In this document: in pieces, positions 62,975 through 64,000 of the stretch
Numbering within the stretch: the first letter of the stretch is position 1
Layout: every line of letters starts with the position of its first letter
Assembly: GCF_002250055.1 (NCBI RefSeq)
Contig: NZ_CP018866.1
Location: forward strand, 798,501 to 862,500
Source of the DNA: Sutcliffiella cohnii
Lineage (GTDB): Bacteria; Bacillota; Bacilli; Bacillales; Bacillaceae_I
Length of the DNA stretch: 64,000 nucleotides
Direction of reading: 5' to 3'
Notes under the pieces: generated by a model
What the model was told of the DNA's origin: nothing
Database searches by the model: none
The model's input: the letters and a program-made list of their open reading frames with translations, nothing else
Made by a program: the position numbers and the translations under genes

Positions 62975-63664
62975 ATAGCTCGCAGTGTTTCCTATATCTC
63001 CTGCGGAAAAGCTCCAGTTTGATTGGACCTGAACGAGCCGCCTGCGCTTTTCTTTGTCTAGCTCCGGCGGCTAGGTCCGGCTCAAACTTCACTTTTCCTC
63101 CGTACGATAAGTCAACATCGACTCACTCTCGTTCGTCGTGTTTCCTATATCTCCTGCGGAAAAGCTCCAGTTTGATTGGACCTGAACGAGCCGCCTGCGC
63201 TTTTCTTTGTCTAGCTCCGGCGGCTAGGTCCGGCTCAAACTTCACTTTTCCTCCGTACGATAAGTCAACATCGACTCACTCTCGTTCGTCGTGTTTCCTA
63301 TATCTCCTGCGGAAAAGCTCCAGTTTGATTGGACCTGAACGAGCCGCCTGCGCTTTTCTTTGTCTAGCTCCGGCGGCTAGGTCCGGCTCAAACTTCACTT
63401 TTCCTCCGTACGATAAGTCAACATCGACTCACTCTCGTTCGTCGTGTTTCCTATATCTCCTGCGGAAAAGCTCCAGTTTGATTGGACCTGAACGAGCCGC
63501 CTGCGCTTTTCTTTGTCTAGCTCCGGGCGTTAGCGGCTATCAAACTTCCCTTTCCTTCTGTACGATAAGTCAACATCTGCTCACTTACGTTCGCAGTGTT
63601 TCCTATATCTCCGGCAGGAAAGGTCCAGTTTGTACGCCGCTACCCAAACGCCCTGCGCTTTTCT
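62975..63664 (-). repeat. 153-bp tandem array of the inner module
   Basis: The anchor TGTTTCCTATATCTCC starts at 62986, 63139, 63292, 63445 and 63597, giving periods of 153, 153, 153 and 152. The three middle units look almost identical; the last one is diverged (CCGGCAGGAAAGGTCC). Each unit carries CTAGCTCCGGCGGCTAG, a possible hairpin, and CCTCCGTACGATAAGTCAAC. Because 153 is a multiple of three, a frame of 51-residue repeats stays open from 62803 to 63681; it is judged non-coding. Confidence 0.9.
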
Positions 63665-63741
63665 ATGTAACTCATTTGTAACTAGTGGGATGTATGATAG
63701 CGGTACAGTTAAATAACTAGTTTTTTGAGGGGGAAAAGAGG

Positions 63742-64000
63742 ATGAAGAGAGTCAAATTAGCATTTCTTTTAGTTTGTATGAGTGTTCTAGTTTTATCTGC
63801 TTGTAGTAGTTCATCAAGTGGTGGGGACGACGATACGATTACGATCGGCGTTTTAGCATCATTAACTGGTGGACTTGAAAGTTATGGTAAACAAACTGTT
63901 CAAGGTTTTGAATTAGGTCTTGAATATGCAACAGACGGAAAAATGGAAGTTGCGGGTAAGAAAATTAAATTTATCGTAGAGGATACGGAAACAAAACCGG
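63742..64000 (+). CDS. Branched-chain amino acid ABC transporter substrate-binding lipoprotein (LivJ-like), partial
   Basis: The first 86 residues are in the window and the gene runs off the end. The signal peptide ends in the lipobox LSAC with Cys20. The start of the mature protein has the Ser/Gly/Asp linker, then TITIGVLASLTGGLESYGKQ and GFELGLEYATDGK, typical of type I periplasmic binding proteins of the LivJ/Peripla_BP_6 group. It binds branched-chain or similar amino acids at the outer face and passes them to LivHMGF. GAGGGGGAAAAGAGG precedes the ATG. It is probably the first gene of the operon and probably a target of the BTAD regulator upstream. Confidence 0.85.
   Translation, partial: MKRVKLAFLLVCMSVLVLSACSSSSSGGDDDTITIGVLASLTGGLESYGKQTVQGFELGLEYATDGKMEVAGKKIKFIVEDTETKP

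Noticed and set aside
62803..63681. 292-residue open frame with 51-residue repeats
   Set aside because: The sequence is the intergenic repeat found in several places and orientations; the frame is open only because the period is 153.

Overview
The window is a low-GC Bacillaceae chromosome segment. Gene order and protein content match the Bacillus subtilis blocks yhaA-yhaV (hemZ, yhaR, yhaO-N-M-L, prsA, yhaJ-I, scoC, yhaH, trpP, hit, ecsABC), hmoB-pbpF-hemE-hemH-hemY, yhfH-I-J(lplJ)-L(lcfB)-N, and yhzC-comK-yhjD-yhjE-signal peptidase. Sporulation genes (yhaL, two yjcZ-type mini-genes), competence genes (comK) and Gram-positive regulator families agree with a spore-forming relative of Bacillus. 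Species cannot be fixed from the sequence. No tRNA, rRNA, transposase, phage gene or CRISPR array was seen.

Layout. 1-2.4 kb: end of a DesK-type kinase, desR and hemZ. 3.0-9.9 kb: a secretion block with bacillopeptidase F (bpr), a small exported protein, then a camelysin/TasA-like fibre protein, a TapA-like acidic protein and the SipW-type signal peptidase. 10-17.3 kb: yhaR behind a FadR operator, yhzD, and yhaO-yhaN-yhaM-yhaL (nuclease/DNA repair and RNA decay). 17.5-28.5 kb: a nucleobase permease, prsA, yjcZ pair, yhaJ, yhaI, scoC, yhaH, trpP with a nine-triplet TRAP site, hit and ecsABC. 28.7-33.4 kb: an M20 amidohydrolase, a PAP2 phosphatase and liaFSR. 33.6-40.5 kb: heme turnover and synthesis (hmoB, hemE, hemH, hemY) with pbpF. 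40.7-47.5 kb: fabI with a FapR operator, a LacI-type regulator, yhfH, yhfI, lplJ, and lcfB plus a crotonase behind a second FadR operator. 47.6-52.6 kb: a PAS-GGDEF-EAL protein, azlCD, a Sco1-like protein and yhfN. 53.2-59.3 kb: yhzC, comK, a frameshifted DUF421 gene, yhjD, a propeller-only protein, yhjE, a signal peptidase and a thiolase. 59.4-64 kb: a giant STAND/BTAD regulator, a large repeat array and the start of a LivJ-type binding protein.

The most unusual content is non-coding. A GC-richer repeat family occurs seven times, always between genes, and in two places (yhaN/yhaM, ecsB/ecsC) it separates genes that form an operon in B. subtilis. It has an outer module whose terminal stem keeps its pairing while its sequence changes between copies, and an inner module that can stand alone or multiply. 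At 62.9-63.7 kb the inner module forms a 153-bp tandem array. One copy next to it is interrupted by a 104-bp doublet carrying eight GGTGCAA motifs at 21-22 bp spacing. A further set of four short direct repeats lies in the hit/ecsA intergenic region.

Regulation readable from sequence links these genes: FadR sites (fatty-acid degradation), a FapR site (fatty-acid synthesis), a TRAP site (tryptophan uptake), a CodY-like box (comK region), a LexA-like box (yhaO), SinR-like boxes (fibre operon) and a cre/LacI-type operator pair. Gene names are assigned by recalled family similarity and synteny, not by a database search.
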